Shown here in pieces: positions 9,015 through 20,022 of a DNA stretch of 64,000 bases. The translations under genes and the position numbers were made by a program. Below the pieces are notes generated by a model. The model did no database searches, was not told where the DNA came from, and saw only the letters and a list, made by a program, of their open reading frames with translations. Every line of letters begins with the position of its first letter. Position 1 is the stretch's first letter. This DNA is from Nonomuraea sp. SYSU D8015. Its GTDB lineage: Bacteria > Actinomycetota > Actinomycetes > Streptosporangiales > Streptosporangiaceae. The DNA lies in NCBI RefSeq assembly GCF_008065375.1, contig NZ_VJYI01000004.1:310001-374000 (forward strand), given 5' to 3'.

Positions 9015-9914
9015 CTACTTCACGGAGCCGGCCATCATGCCCTGCACGAAGTACCGCTGGAACGCGAAGAACAGGATCAGCGGGATGATCAGCGACAGGA
9101 ACGCCCCGGAGGACAGGATGTCCGTGTTGGAGCCGAACTGCCGCATCTGAGACTGCAGGTATTTGGTCATCGGCTGGTTGCCGGTGTCGGCGAAGACCAG
9201 CGCGATGAGCATGTCGTTCCACACCCACAGGAACTGGAAGATGCCCAGCGACGCGATGGCCGGCTTGCCCAGCGGGAACACCACCGAGGCGAAGATCTTC
9301 CACTCCGAGGCGCCGTCCATTCTGGCGGCCTCCAGCAGCGAGGCGGGAATGCCGATGAAGAAGTTCCGCAGCAGGAAGATCGCGAAGGGCAGGCCGAACG
9401 CCACGTGGAACAGCACCACCCCGGGTATCGAGCCGAAGATCCCGGTGCCGCCGTAGATGGAGGCCACGGGGATCAGCGCGATCTGTATGGGCACGATCAG
9501 CAGCCCGACGACGACCAGGAACGCGAGGTCGCGCCCGGGGAACTCGACCCACGCGAAGGCGTAGGCGGCCATGGCGGCGATCCCGATGACCAGGACCGTG
9601 GTCGGGACCGTGATGAGCACGGTGTTCCAGAACGAGGTGGTGAATCCGCTCGACAGCAGGTTCTGGTAGTTCTGGACCGTGAGCTCGGCGGGCTTGGTGA
9701 AGACGGTCCACCAGCCCTCGGCGCCGTTCACCGCGTTGGTCCGCAGCGAGATGACCAGCAGCCCCAGGGTCGGCACCAGCCAGAACAGGCCGAGCAAGAT
9801 CATGATCACCTGTACGGCGCCGCCGCCGATGCGATCGACGATCCGGGTGGCCACGCTCCTGCGCGGGGCACCCGCGTGGGCTTCCGCGGGAGCCGTGACA
9901 GTGGCCGCGGTCAT
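9015..9914 (-). CDS. Sugar ABC transporter permease, MalG-like
   Basis: A 299-residue inner-membrane permease of the carbohydrate-uptake-1 type with six predicted membrane spans. The EAA loop that contacts the ATPase reads EAARMDGASEWKIF near residues 205-218. ATG 9914 has a GGAGG site and overlaps the upstream permease stop by 4 bases, so translation is coupled. A much longer upstream frame is open but lacks permease similarity. No ATPase gene is in the operon; a shared MsiK-type ATPase elsewhere is expected from Streptomyces precedent. Confidence 0.93.
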   Translation of the reverse strand: MTAATVTAPAEAHAGAPRRSVATRIVDRIGGGAVQVIMILLGLFWLVPTLGLLVISLRTNAVNGAEGWWTVFTKPAELTVQNYQNLLSSGFTTSFWNTVLITVPTTVLVIGIAAMAAYAFAWVEFPGRDLAFLVVVGLLIVPIQIALIPVASIYGGTGIFGSIPGVVLFHVAFGLPFAIFLLRNFFIGIPASLLEAARMDGASEWKIFASVVFPLGKPAIASLGIFQFLWVWNDMLIALVFADTGNQPMTKYLQSQMRQFGSNTDILSSGAFLSLIIPLILFFAFQRYFVQGMMAGSVK

Positions 9915-11299
9915 GTGCCTTCCCTCCTGAACCGGCGGATGTTCATGATCATGAAGGGGATCACCAGGATCAGCAGGACGATCGCCAGCGCGCTGCCCAG
10001 CCCCTGGTTGTTCCCTCCGCCGAACGCCACCCGCCACATCTCCAACGCGATCACGTTGGCCTGTGGCTGCACCGAGGCCGGGGCGATGATGTACACCAGG
10101 TCGAACACCTTGAGCGTGTTGATGATCATCGTGACGAAGACCACCAGGAGGACGGGCGACAGCAGTGGCACGGTGATCCTGCGGAACACCTGCCACTCCG
10201 TGGCTCCGTCGATGCGTGCCGCCTCCAGCGCGTCACGTGGGATCGCCGACAGCCCCGCAGCGATGAGGACCATGGCGAACCCGGCCCACACCCAGACGAA
10301 CGCAAGGATGATCGAGATCGTGACGATGTGCAGCCCGAGCTCAGGGGCGAAGACGGGCGCCGGACCCAGCCACGACACCCCGGAGAACGAGGCCTGGAAG
10401 TTCTCCTTTGGCAACCGCAGCGTGTAGGAGCCCTGCTGGATCTCCTCGAAGCGGAAAGTCCCGTCGTCGGCCGTCGTGGTGGTCGCCACCACCCTGCCGT
10501 TCTGCACGGCCTCCACGGTCATGCCGGGCAGGGCCTTCTCCGAGCCGTCGATGGCGCCGTTGGAGCCGCTGCCCCTGGTGAAGTCGAACCAGACGGTGCC
10601 GGTCAGTCCGGGGCCCGCGGCCGGCTTGGCGACCGGGGCGTCGGCGGGGACGTCGGGCTGCTTGATGCCGACGATCGGGATCAGCGCCGGGGTGCCCGCC
10701 TGCACCTGCTGCTTGGTGACGATCGCGCCGTCCTGCGCCTGGATCGGGGACTTGGCGTTGCCCCACGGCCTGGCGTCCGGATAACCCTCGCTGGCGAAGG
10801 GGCTGGCGATCACCGTGAGGACGGCGTTCGCCATGCCCTTGTCGGGGTCCTGTTCGTAGACGAAGCGGAAGATCACGCCGGCCGCCATGAGCGAGACGGC
10901 CATCGGCATGAAGACGATCAACTTGAACGCGGTCGCCCACTTGATGCGCTCGGTGAGCACCGCGAAGATCAGGCCCAGGACGGTCACCACGATGGGCGCC
11001 AGCACCACCCACCACAGGTTGTGGATGATCGTGTAGAAGGTGCTCTGGTCGGAGAAGATCGTCGTGTAGTTGCCCAGACCCACGAACCCCGTGCCCGAGG
11101 CGTCGAACAGGCTGCGGTAGATCGAGTAGAAGATCGGGTAGACCACCCAGACGGCCAGCAGCACGGCCGCCGGGAGTATGAACAGGATGGCCACCTTGGG
11201 CGACGGACCTAGGCGTCTTTGCACGTGGGGGGTATCAGCCCGTGTGGAAGCGGTCCCCTCTTCCGAGGGGACCCGCGGGCCGTCCAACCGTTCGGTCAC
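9911..11299 (-). CDS. Sugar ABC transporter permease, MalF-like, with extracytoplasmic beta-sandwich insertion
   Basis: A 462-residue permease, much longer than the usual 300. After four membrane segments (residues about 35-170) comes an insertion of roughly 150 residues. Its core reads GTVWFDFTRGSGSNG, LPGMTVEAVQNG and DDGTFRFEEIQQGSYTLRL, as in SdrD-B/CNA-B or carboxypeptidase-regulatory-like folds. The remaining membrane segments follow, with the EAA loop EAARIDGATEWQVF. The frame is intact across the insertion. The start is GTG 11299 with GAGG upstream. The insertion probably faces the outside, near the binding proteins; its role is unknown. Confidence 0.9.
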   Translation of the reverse strand: MTERLDGPRVPSEEGTASTRADTPHVQRRLGPSPKVAILFILPAAVLLAVWVVYPIFYSIYRSLFDASGTGFVGLGNYTTIFSDQSTFYTIIHNLWWVVLAPIVVTVLGLIFAVLTERIKWATAFKLIVFMPMAVSLMAAGVIFRFVYEQDPDKGMANAVLTVIASPFASEGYPDARPWGNAKSPIQAQDGAIVTKQQVQAGTPALIPIVGIKQPDVPADAPVAKPAAGPGLTGTVWFDFTRGSGSNGAIDGSEKALPGMTVEAVQNGRVVATTTTADDGTFRFEEIQQGSYTLRLPKENFQASFSGVSWLGPAPVFAPELGLHIVTISIILAFVWVWAGFAMVLIAAGLSAIPRDALEAARIDGATEWQVFRRITVPLLSPVLLVVFVTMIINTLKVFDLVYIIAPASVQPQANVIALEMWRVAFGGGNNQGLGSALAIVLLILVIPFMIMNIRRFRREGT

Positions 11300-11311
11300 G
11301 GCCTTGCCTCT

Positions 11312-12634
11312 TTACTTCCAGGCCTTCTTGGCCTCGGCTTCGAGCGCCGCCTGGGCGCCCTTGATGTCGTTGGGGTTGCGTACGAAGTCCTGCAGCACCT
11401 TCCACTCACCCTTGCCGTCGGTGGCGCCGAAGGCGCTGGGCGCCAGGTCCGACATGTCGTACCGGACGGTGTCGCCGGCCGAGATGATCGTCTGTCCGAG
11501 CTGCTTGGTCAGCTCGTCGGGGTAGTTGTCGGGGGAGACGTTCTTGTTGGGCGACAGGTAGCCGGGCAGCTTGGCCCAGACCGCGCCGCCCTCGGCGGAG
11601 GCGAGGAACTGCAGCAGCGCCATCGCGCCGGGGTTGTCCTTCATCGCGACCGCCACGTCACCGCCCAGAATGACCGGCGCGGTGTCGCCGACCTTCGGGA
11701 ACGGCACGTACTTGGCCTCCTCGCCGACCTTGGCGCCCGCCTGGTTGGCCTCGGTGGCCACGAAGTCGGCCTCGATGACCATGGCGGCCTTGTCCTGGCC
11801 GTAGACCTTGGTCACGCAGGCCGGGAAGTCGGTCTGCATGGCGCCGGAGGTGCCGTCGAGGATGAACTCCTGCTTGCCGACGAGCTGCTGGATCTTCTCC
11901 AGCGCGGTCGTCACGGTCGGGTCCGTCCACGGGATCTCGTGCTTGGAGAGCTTGTCGTAGTTCTCCGGGCCGGCGGTGGAGAGGTAGACGTTCTCGAACA
12001 GGTCGGTCAGCGTCCAGCCGGAGGCGCCGCACAGCGACAGGGGCGGCGTGCCGGAGTCGGCGATGGTCTGCGAGGCCTTGATCAGCTCGTCCCAGTTCGT
12101 CGGCGGCTGCACGCCCGCGTCCTCGAATGCCTGCGACCTATACCAGATCAGCGACTTGTGCGCGGCCTTGATGAGCACGCCGAACACCTTGCCGTCGGCG
12201 GAGCCGAGCTCCTTCCAGTAGGGGGTGTAGTTGGCGTCGATCTCCTTGATGACGGCGTCGTTCAGCGGCTTGAGCGCGTTCTGGTCGGCGTACTGCTGTA
12301 CCAGGCCGGGCTGCGGCAGGATCGCCACGTCGGGCGGGTTGTTGCCCTGGATGCGCGGGCCGAGGTAGGCGCCGGTGTCCTCACCGGTGGAGGCGTACGT
12401 CACCTGGGCGCCCGTCTTGTCGGAGAAGGCCTTGAGCACTTGCTCGAAGTTCTTCTGCTCGGCGCCGGTCCACTTGGCGGCGACTTCGAGTTTCACGCCC
12501 TGGAGAGTCTTGGCGCCGCCGGTGGCCGGCGCGGACTCCGATGCGGTGGGCGGCGTCGTCGTCGGCGCGTTGCCGCAGGCGGCGACGGCTACCGCGAGCC
12601 CCGCAAGGATCGCGGCTGCTCTGACTTTTCGCAT
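11312..12634 (-). CDS. Sugar-binding lipoprotein of ABC importer (440 aa)
   Basis: An extracellular solute-binding protein of the carbohydrate-uptake-1 type. Signal peptide with lipobox VAAC (Cys20) followed by a Thr/Pro linker; the mature domain starts LQGVKLEVAAKWTGAEQ. Motifs such as PPDVAILPQPG and WYRSQAFEDAGVQPPTNWDEL are typical of alpha-glucoside/oligosaccharide binders. ATG 12634 lies 7 bases after the stop of the second binding-protein gene. The 12-base gap to the permease start supports one operon. The ligand cannot be read from sequence. Confidence 0.93.
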   Translation of the reverse strand: MRKVRAAAILAGLAVAVAACGNAPTTTPPTASESAPATGGAKTLQGVKLEVAAKWTGAEQKNFEQVLKAFSDKTGAQVTYASTGEDTGAYLGPRIQGNNPPDVAILPQPGLVQQYADQNALKPLNDAVIKEIDANYTPYWKELGSADGKVFGVLIKAAHKSLIWYRSQAFEDAGVQPPTNWDELIKASQTIADSGTPPLSLCGASGWTLTDLFENVYLSTAGPENYDKLSKHEIPWTDPTVTTALEKIQQLVGKQEFILDGTSGAMQTDFPACVTKVYGQDKAAMVIEADFVATEANQAGAKVGEEAKYVPFPKVGDTAPVILGGDVAVAMKDNPGAMALLQFLASAEGGAVWAKLPGYLSPNKNVSPDNYPDELTKQLGQTIISAGDTVRYDMSDLAPSAFGATDGKGEWKVLQDFVRNPNDIKGAQAALEAEAKKAWK

Positions 12635-12641
12635 GGCTGCC

Positions 12642-13892
12642 TCACTGGGTTCTGATGATCTCTTCGAGTTCGGATTTCATGGAGGCCGCGACGTCGTCGG
12701 CGGTCTCGGCGGTGGGGGTGCTCAGGGCCTTGGCGACCGAGCTCGCGATCACCAGGCTCAGCTGGTTGTAGTTGGCGCTCACCGGCCGGGCCTTGGCGGC
12801 CAGGATGCTCTCCTTGAGCACCGGCAGGTACGGGAAGCGCTTGATCAGGTCGGGATCGTCGTAGAGCTCGGTCCACACCGGAGGGAACGACCCTTCGGTG
12901 AGGACGCGGCGCTCGTTCTCCAGGCTCGTGAAGTAGCGGATGAACTCCTGCGCCGTGTGCTGGTGCTTGGAGAAGGCGCTGATGGCGAGATTGGCGCCGC
13001 CGAGCGTGCTGGAGCCCGGCCCGTCGAGCCCGGGCAGCCGGGTCACCCCGAGCTTGTCGCCGAGCTTCGCCTTGGCGGGCCCGTAGGCGTGCGGCCAGTT
13101 GCGGGCGAAGGCCAGCCTGCCCTCCTGGAAGGCCAGGCGTGACTCCTCCTCCTTGAAGCTCAGCGACTCCTTGGGTATCCAGCCCTCGCGCAGGCCCTGG
13201 AGCAGGAAGTCGAGCGCGATCGCACCTTTGGCCAGGTCGAGCGTCACCTCCGTGCCGTCGTGGCTGAGGATCTGCCCACCGGCCGACTGCACGGCCTCGG
13301 AGAAGTTCACGGTCAATCCCTCGTAGGCAAGGAACTGCCCCGCGTAGCCTTCAATATTGTGTTTTTTCGTGATTTCTCGTGCCTGGTCGCGTAGCTCCGC
13401 CCACGTCCGCGGCGGCTTCTTGACCAGGTCGGTCCGGTAGTAGAGCAGTCCCGCGTTGCTCGTGTAGGGGACGGCCCAGAGCTTGCCTTTGTAGACCGCC
13501 GTCTCCACGACGGGCGGCAGGAACCTGTCGAGCGGGAACAACCCGCGCTCCAGGGGGATGATCCAGCCGTTCTCCGCGAACTCGGCGGTCCAGTAGACGT
13601 CGAGCCCCAGCACGTCGTAGCGGCTGCTCTGGGCCTGGAGGTTGGCCACCATCTGAGCGCGCTGCTCGTCGGCGGCCTCGGGCAGCTCCAGCAGCGTCAC
13701 CTTCTCGGCCGGGTGGGCCTGGTTCCAGCGATCCAGCAGGGGTTGCAGGTATGCCGTGGTGTCGCGGCCGGTGGCGAACGTGATGGGCCCGGTGCCGCCC
13801 GTCCCCGTGTCGCCGCCGCCCGTGTCGCCCGCCGCCGCGCAGCCGGCCGTCGCCAGGAGGACGGCCAGCATGAGCGGGAGCGAGCGAAACAC
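12642..13892 (-). CDS. Second sugar-binding lipoprotein of the same operon (416 aa)
   Basis: A second solute-binding protein with lipobox TAGC (Cys18) and a Gly/Thr-rich linker. The core has YDVLGLDVYWTAEFAENGWI and WAVPYTSNAGLLYYRTDL, resembling trehalose/maltose binders (ThuE/LpqY-like), and differs clearly from the 440-residue protein. It is the first gene of the operon. GTG 13892 has a GGAGG site 7 bases upstream. Two different binders with one permease pair suggests a broadened ligand range or two-stage delivery; this is inference. Confidence 0.92.
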   Translation of the reverse strand: MFRSLPLMLAVLLATAGCAAAGDTGGGDTGTGGTGPITFATGRDTTAYLQPLLDRWNQAHPAEKVTLLELPEAADEQRAQMVANLQAQSSRYDVLGLDVYWTAEFAENGWIIPLERGLFPLDRFLPPVVETAVYKGKLWAVPYTSNAGLLYYRTDLVKKPPRTWAELRDQAREITKKHNIEGYAGQFLAYEGLTVNFSEAVQSAGGQILSHDGTEVTLDLAKGAIALDFLLQGLREGWIPKESLSFKEEESRLAFQEGRLAFARNWPHAYGPAKAKLGDKLGVTRLPGLDGPGSSTLGGANLAISAFSKHQHTAQEFIRYFTSLENERRVLTEGSFPPVWTELYDDPDLIKRFPYLPVLKESILAAKARPVSANYNQLSLVIASSVAKALSTPTAETADDVAASMKSELEEIIRTQ

Positions 13893-13944
13893 TCTGTTTC
13901 CTCCGAGTTCAGAGGGGTTACATACGTGTTAGGTAGATGCATTC

Positions 13945-13975
13945 ATGTTATGCACACCTGTAATCTGATGGTCAA
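13945..13975 (-). promoter_or_regulatory. Promoter candidate for the sugar importer operon
   Basis: On the minus strand TTGACC (13970-13975) is followed after 18-19 bases by ATAACA/TAACAT (13945-13951), about 55 bases before the GTG start at 13892. The AT-rich gap 13893-14021 also drives the divergent PadR gene. No clear operator dyad is seen. Confidence 0.5.
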
Positions 13976-14021
13976 CGGATAACTGCGTAACGCATTCGTA
14001 ACATGGTGGGGAGGTGGGGCG

Positions 14022-14528
14022 GTGCGGCTTCACCTGCTGGCGCTCCTGGCGAAAGAGCCGGCTCACGGCTACGAGCTCAAGCAGGCGCTCGAGCAGACCT
14101 TCGGCAGCGCCTATCCCTCCCCGAACATCGGGCAGATCTACGTGACCCTGGGCAGGCTGGAGAAGGACGGCCTCGTCAGGGCCGTCGACGTCGAGCAGTC
14201 CAACCGGCCCAACAAGAAGGTCTACTATCTGACGGCCAAGGGCCGCGAGGTGCTCACGACCTGGGTGGACGAGCCCACCGAAGGGCCCAGGGTGCGCGAC
14301 GAGTTCTTCATGAAGCTCGTGCTCGCGCCGCTCACCGGCATCGCCGACCGGATGGCGCTGATCAACCGGCAGCGCCGCCACTACCTTGGGCTCATGAGCG
14401 ACCTCAACGACCTCCTGTCGCGCACGGCGCCGACCGACCGGGTGGCCGTGCTGCTCATCGAGGGGGCCATGCTCCACCTGCAGGCCGATCTTGACTGGCT
14501 GGAGCGGTGCCAGGAGGATCTGGCATGA
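14022..14528 (+). CDS. PadR-family transcriptional regulator
   Basis: A 168-residue repressor-type protein. The winged helix occupies residues 1-80 (LLALLAKEPAHGYELKQAL, GQIYVTLGRLEKDGLV), and a C-terminal Vir-like dimerisation helix region starts near 110. The GTG start follows GGGGAGG. The stop overlaps the ABC ATPase start by ATGA, so the two are co-translated. It most likely controls this exporter operon; the effector is unknown. Confidence 0.93.
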   Translation: MRLHLLALLAKEPAHGYELKQALEQTFGSAYPSPNIGQIYVTLGRLEKDGLVRAVDVEQSNRPNKKVYYLTAKGREVLTTWVDEPTEGPRVRDEFFMKLVLAPLTGIADRMALINRQRRHYLGLMSDLNDLLSRTAPTDRVAVLLIEGAMLHLQADLDWLERCQEDLA

Positions 14529-15253
14529 CCTCGGTTGTGAAAACGGTCAATCTGGTCAAAATCTACCAGGACGGTGCGGTCCCCGTGCCCGCCGTTCGGG
14601 GCGTGGACCTGCAGGTCGAAGCGGGCGAGTTCGTGGCGATCATGGGACCGTCCGGGTCGGGGAAGTCCACGCTGGTCCACATGCTGGGCGGGCTCGACAC
14701 CAGGACCAGCGGCGAGATCTGGCTCGACGGCAAGCGGGTCGACACGCTCTCGGAGAGCGCCTGGGCGGTGCTGCGGCGCAAGAAGATCGGGTTCGTCTTC
14801 CAGTTCTTCAACCTGGTCGCCAACATGACGGTCGGCGACAACGTCGAGTTGCCGGCGCTGCTGGCCGGGGCCTCGCCCAAGGTGGCCCGCGAGCGCAGGG
14901 AGAGCCTGCTGGCCGCGCTCAACCTCACCGACCGCGCCGACGCCGCGCCCGCCCAGCTGTCCGGCGGCGAGCAGCAGCGGGTGGCGCTGGCCAGGGCGCT
15001 GGCCAACCAGCCCAGCCTGCTGCTGGCCGACGAGCCGACGGGCAACCTCGACAGCCGCAACACCCGTGACGTGCTGCGCCTGCTCGGCGAGGTGCACAAA
15101 GAAGGCCAGACCATCGTCATGGTCACCCACGACGCCCGGGTGGCGAGCCTGGCCGACCGGCTGGTGTCGCTGTTCGACGGGGAGATCGTCGACGACGGCC
15201 GCATCGCGCGCCGCCGCACCGGCACGGCCGGCGAGGTGATCGATCTCCGATGA
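14525..15253 (+). CDS. ABC transporter ATP-binding protein, LolD/MacB type
   Basis: A 242-residue ATPase with Walker A GPSGSGKST (residues 40-48), Q-loop in FVFQFFNLVANM, signature LSGGEQQRVALARAL, Walker B LLLADEPTGNLDS and H-loop VTHD. This subfamily works with FtsX/MacB permeases, and such a permease is encoded at 15786. ATG 14525 overlaps the PadR stop. The 532-base gap before the permease is unusual, because these pairs normally abut. Confidence 0.95.
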   Translation: MTSVVKTVNLVKIYQDGAVPVPAVRGVDLQVEAGEFVAIMGPSGSGKSTLVHMLGGLDTRTSGEIWLDGKRVDTLSESAWAVLRRKKIGFVFQFFNLVANMTVGDNVELPALLAGASPKVARERRESLLAALNLTDRADAAPAQLSGGEQQRVALARALANQPSLLLADEPTGNLDSRNTRDVLRLLGEVHKEGQTIVMVTHDARVASLADRLVSLFDGEIVDDGRIARRRTGTAGEVIDLR

Positions 15254-15785
15254 CCGCCGTCCCGCCCCACCGCCTTCGCACCCGTCCTCTGACGCCGGCA
15301 CCCGGGCCTGGGACGGCGGCAGGATCGCCAGGTGAGCGCGGGTGCGCGACCGAGCGGTTCGTAAGAGCGCCACGCCACCGACCCGACGACCGTGCCCGCT
15401 CACGTCGCGTGCTGGGCGGGCGCCGGGTTGTGCGGTCGGCGCCTCCACGTCGCGCTTCCGGCGACGTCGGGGTCACCGGTCGCGTGGGGCGGTGGCACGG
15501 TGCGCGGGTCGATCTGACGAGTGCCGCTCCGCCCGGCCGGGCGGCGTCGCGGACGCGCCGCGTCGCTCGCGCGGGGCAGTGGCACGGCGCATGCGGACAT
15601 GGGCCTCCGGCGAGCGCCACCCCTCCCCGCCGCCCGGCGGCGCGCCGCAGTCGTAGGCGGCCGCCGTCTGCGCCTGCGGCGATCCCGCCGCGTTCCGATG
15701 AGGCGTGTGGTGGAGGGTGCCGGGCCGACGCTGATCATGCGGGGACCGGGGGCGTCGCGAAGCGGGGAAGGGCGGTGGGAGAGTC
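15254..15785 (+). other. 532-base GC-rich spacer with degenerate internal repeats
   Basis: Frames stay open here only because stop codons are rare at this GC; the translations are Arg/Pro/Ala-rich and match nothing I know. Short repeated blocks occur, for example GTGGCACGGTGC near 15491-15502 and GTGGCACGGCGC near 15580-15591, and several CACGTCGCG words. It may be a decayed repeat array or relic of a lost segment between the ATPase and permease genes. No terminator hairpin with a T-run is visible. Confidence 0.4.
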
Positions 15786-18039
15786 GTGAGCGCCGCGCTG
15801 GCGGGCAGCCGCTGGATCAAGGCCGACCTGCGGGCCAGGAAGGGCCAGGCGGCGCTGACCGTGCTGGCCGTGGCAGGGATCGTCGCCGCGCTGATCACCG
15901 CCGCGACCCTGCTGGAGGACGGCACGAACCCGTGGCGGAGCCTGTTCGCCCAGACCGACGGGGCCCACGTCTGGTTCTACACCGACGAGAGCCCGCGGGC
16001 GGCTGTGGGCGGCATCGACGGCGTGACGCAGATCGCGGGCCCGTACCGGTCGGCGCCCGTGACCGTGGCCCAGGACGGCGGGAAGGAGCCCGCGGCGCTG
16101 CGCGCGATGCCGGCCACGCCGCCGCAGGTGGCGCACCCTCTGGTGACCGAGGGCAGGTGGCTCGACGCCGCCCAGCCCGACGGGGTGGTCGTGGAGCGGT
16201 CGTTCGCGACCGCGCTGCGGCTCGGGGTCGGCGCGCCCTTGACGGTCATCGCCCTCAGCGGCGAGCGGCACACCCTGTACGTACGCGGCATCGCCGACTC
16301 CGCCGAGCAGGGCTTCTACCCGCAGTGGACGCCCGGCCTGGCCTACGTCCTGCCGGCCATGCTGGACCGGATCGAGCCCATGCTGGGCCGCAGCGAATGG
16401 GTGACCGGGCTGCGCCTCTCCGACCCCGACGCCACGCAGGTCGTCTCGCAGCGCGTGGTCGTCATGCTGGAGGACGCGCTGCAGCGGGTCTACACCTGGC
16501 GCGAGGTCAGGGCCGCCATGGAGCTCGACAACCGGCTGCTCGGCACGCTGCTGGCGCTGTTCGGGGTGGTGGGGCTGGTGGCGGCCGCGCTCGCGCTGGC
16601 CAACGCGGCCGGCGGCCGGGTGCTCGGCCAGCTGCGTGACCTGGCCACGCTCAAGTCCATGGGCTTCACCAAGGGTCAGGTCGCGCTGCTGCTCCTGGTC
16701 GAGCACGGCGCGCTCGGCCTGCTCGGCGTCGCGATCGGCGCGGTCGCAGGCTGGGGCGTCATGGCCCTCATGCTCGGCGCGACGTCCGTGGCGCCGGCGC
16801 CGGTGCTGGCCATCGTGGGCGGCACGGCGCTGGTGGTGCTGGCCGCCGTGGGGCTGCCGTCCTGGCGCGGCGGGCGCACCCCGCCGATCCCCGACGTGCC
16901 GTCCTCGCCGCCGCGCGGCCGCCTGTCCAGGCTGGCCAGGCTCGCCCTCCTCGTACGCCTCCCGCCCGCCCTCGTCCTCGGCACCAGGGACGCGTTCACC
17001 AGGCGCGTGCCGGCGTTCCTGACGGCGTTCGGGCTGGCCGTGCCGATGATGATGATCACCATCGGGCTGGGCGTGTGGGCCACGCTGGACGACTTCGCCG
17101 ACCACCCCGAGCAGGTGGGCCAGTACGCCTCCCTGTACGTCAGGCCGGGCAAGCTGGAGTCGGCCGAGGCCAAGCGCATCGCCGAGCAGGACGAGCGCGT
17201 CGCCGCGGTCTACCCGGGCACCGACGTCAACGCGCTGGCGCCGGGCATGGCCCGCTCGGTCCGGGTGCGGGCCATCGGCACCTCGACGCAGCCGTACCCG
17301 TTCCCCGTGGTCGAGGGCCGGATGTACGACAGGACCGGCGAGGCCGTGGCCGGGCAGGGCCTGCTCGACCTGCTCGGAATCAAGATCGGTGACCGGGTGC
17401 GGCTGACCGTGGGCGGCACGCCGCTGATCGTCCGCGTCGTCGGCCGCACCGTCGAGCCCGACCTGGACGGCGAGGTGCTGTCAGTGGGGCTCGACAGCCT
17501 GGCGGCCAAGGACGCGGTGCCGCCGGAGTTCTATGCGCTCGCCCTGAAGCCGGGCGCCGACCAGGCAGAGGTGCGCGGCCGGCTGCTGGCCGACTCGGCC
17601 GAGGGCCTGGACGTGCAGGCCGCGGTCAACCCGGCCGACCGGCTGGCGGTCATCAGGGTGGTGATCGTGGCGCTGATCGCCGTGCTGACGCTGATCGGTC
17701 TGGCCAACCTGCTCACCGCGAGCGCGCTCGGCCTGCGCGACCACGCCTTCGACCTGGCCGTGCTGAAGGCCATGGGGCTGACGCCGCGCCAGGTCATGGC
17801 CACGCTCGTGACGGGCACGGGCCTGCTGGTCGTGCTCGGCGTCGGCGCGGGCGCCGCGGCGGGCATGTCCGTGGTGACGGGGCTGATCGACCTGCAGGGC
17901 CACACGAGCGGCGTCGGGGCGGGCATCGGCCGCCCGCCCTCGGCCCTGACGCTGGCGCTCGCCGTGGTGGCGGCCGTGGGCACGGCCCTCGCGGTCGCGC
18001 TCATCCCCGCGCGCCGGGCGGCCCGTGCCCAGGTGCCGG

Positions 18040-18053
<14 letters not shown>
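15786..18053 (+). CDS. FtsX/MacB-like ABC transporter permease
   Basis: A 755-residue membrane protein with the duplicated FtsX layout. A TM near residue 25 (ALTVLAVAGIVAALITAATL) is followed by a periplasmic-type domain, three TMs at about 255-350 with the LATLKSMGFTKGQV loop, another TM near 420 and a second extracytoplasmic domain, and three final TMs at 615-745 with LAVLKAMGLTPRQV. The partner ATPase is at 14525. Substrate unknown: lipid, peptide or drug export are all possible. GTG 15786 has GGAGAG upstream. Its last 14 bases overlap the end of treS on the other strand. Confidence 0.93.
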
Positions 18054-19761
<1,708 letters not shown>

Positions 19762-20022
19762 ATGTCGCTCACAGGAAGAGATGTGGGCAGGACGAAGTCA
19801 CCGGTTGCCCCGGCGTTCTGCTGGTGACCGCGCCGCGTGGAGTCGTCATCCCTGCGAACTCCACTGCCCTACAACGGGATCGGATTTGTGATCCGGTGCC
19901 CGTTTGTGCGGCGCTTACGGGCCGAACACTACCAGCCCGTCGGCTTTCCGGAACCCGCTTCTGCTGTGCAAGGTTTAATACCCACGAGATCCGTATGTAA
20001 TCGCACTGTTACCGAGAGTTCA

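Noticed and set aside
10330..10800. Permease insertion considered as a frameshifted or fused pseudogene
   Set aside because: The frame is intact and the permease motifs on both sides, including the EAA loop, are complete.
12375..13142. 255-codon plus-strand frame across the two binding-protein genes
   Set aside because: Overlaps both lipoprotein genes and has no domain signature.
15250..15789. 179-codon frame that overlaps the ABC ATPase stop by ATGA
   Set aside because: The overlap is tempting, but the composition is Arg/Pro/Ala noise and several frames are equally open. Kept as a spacer, not a gene.
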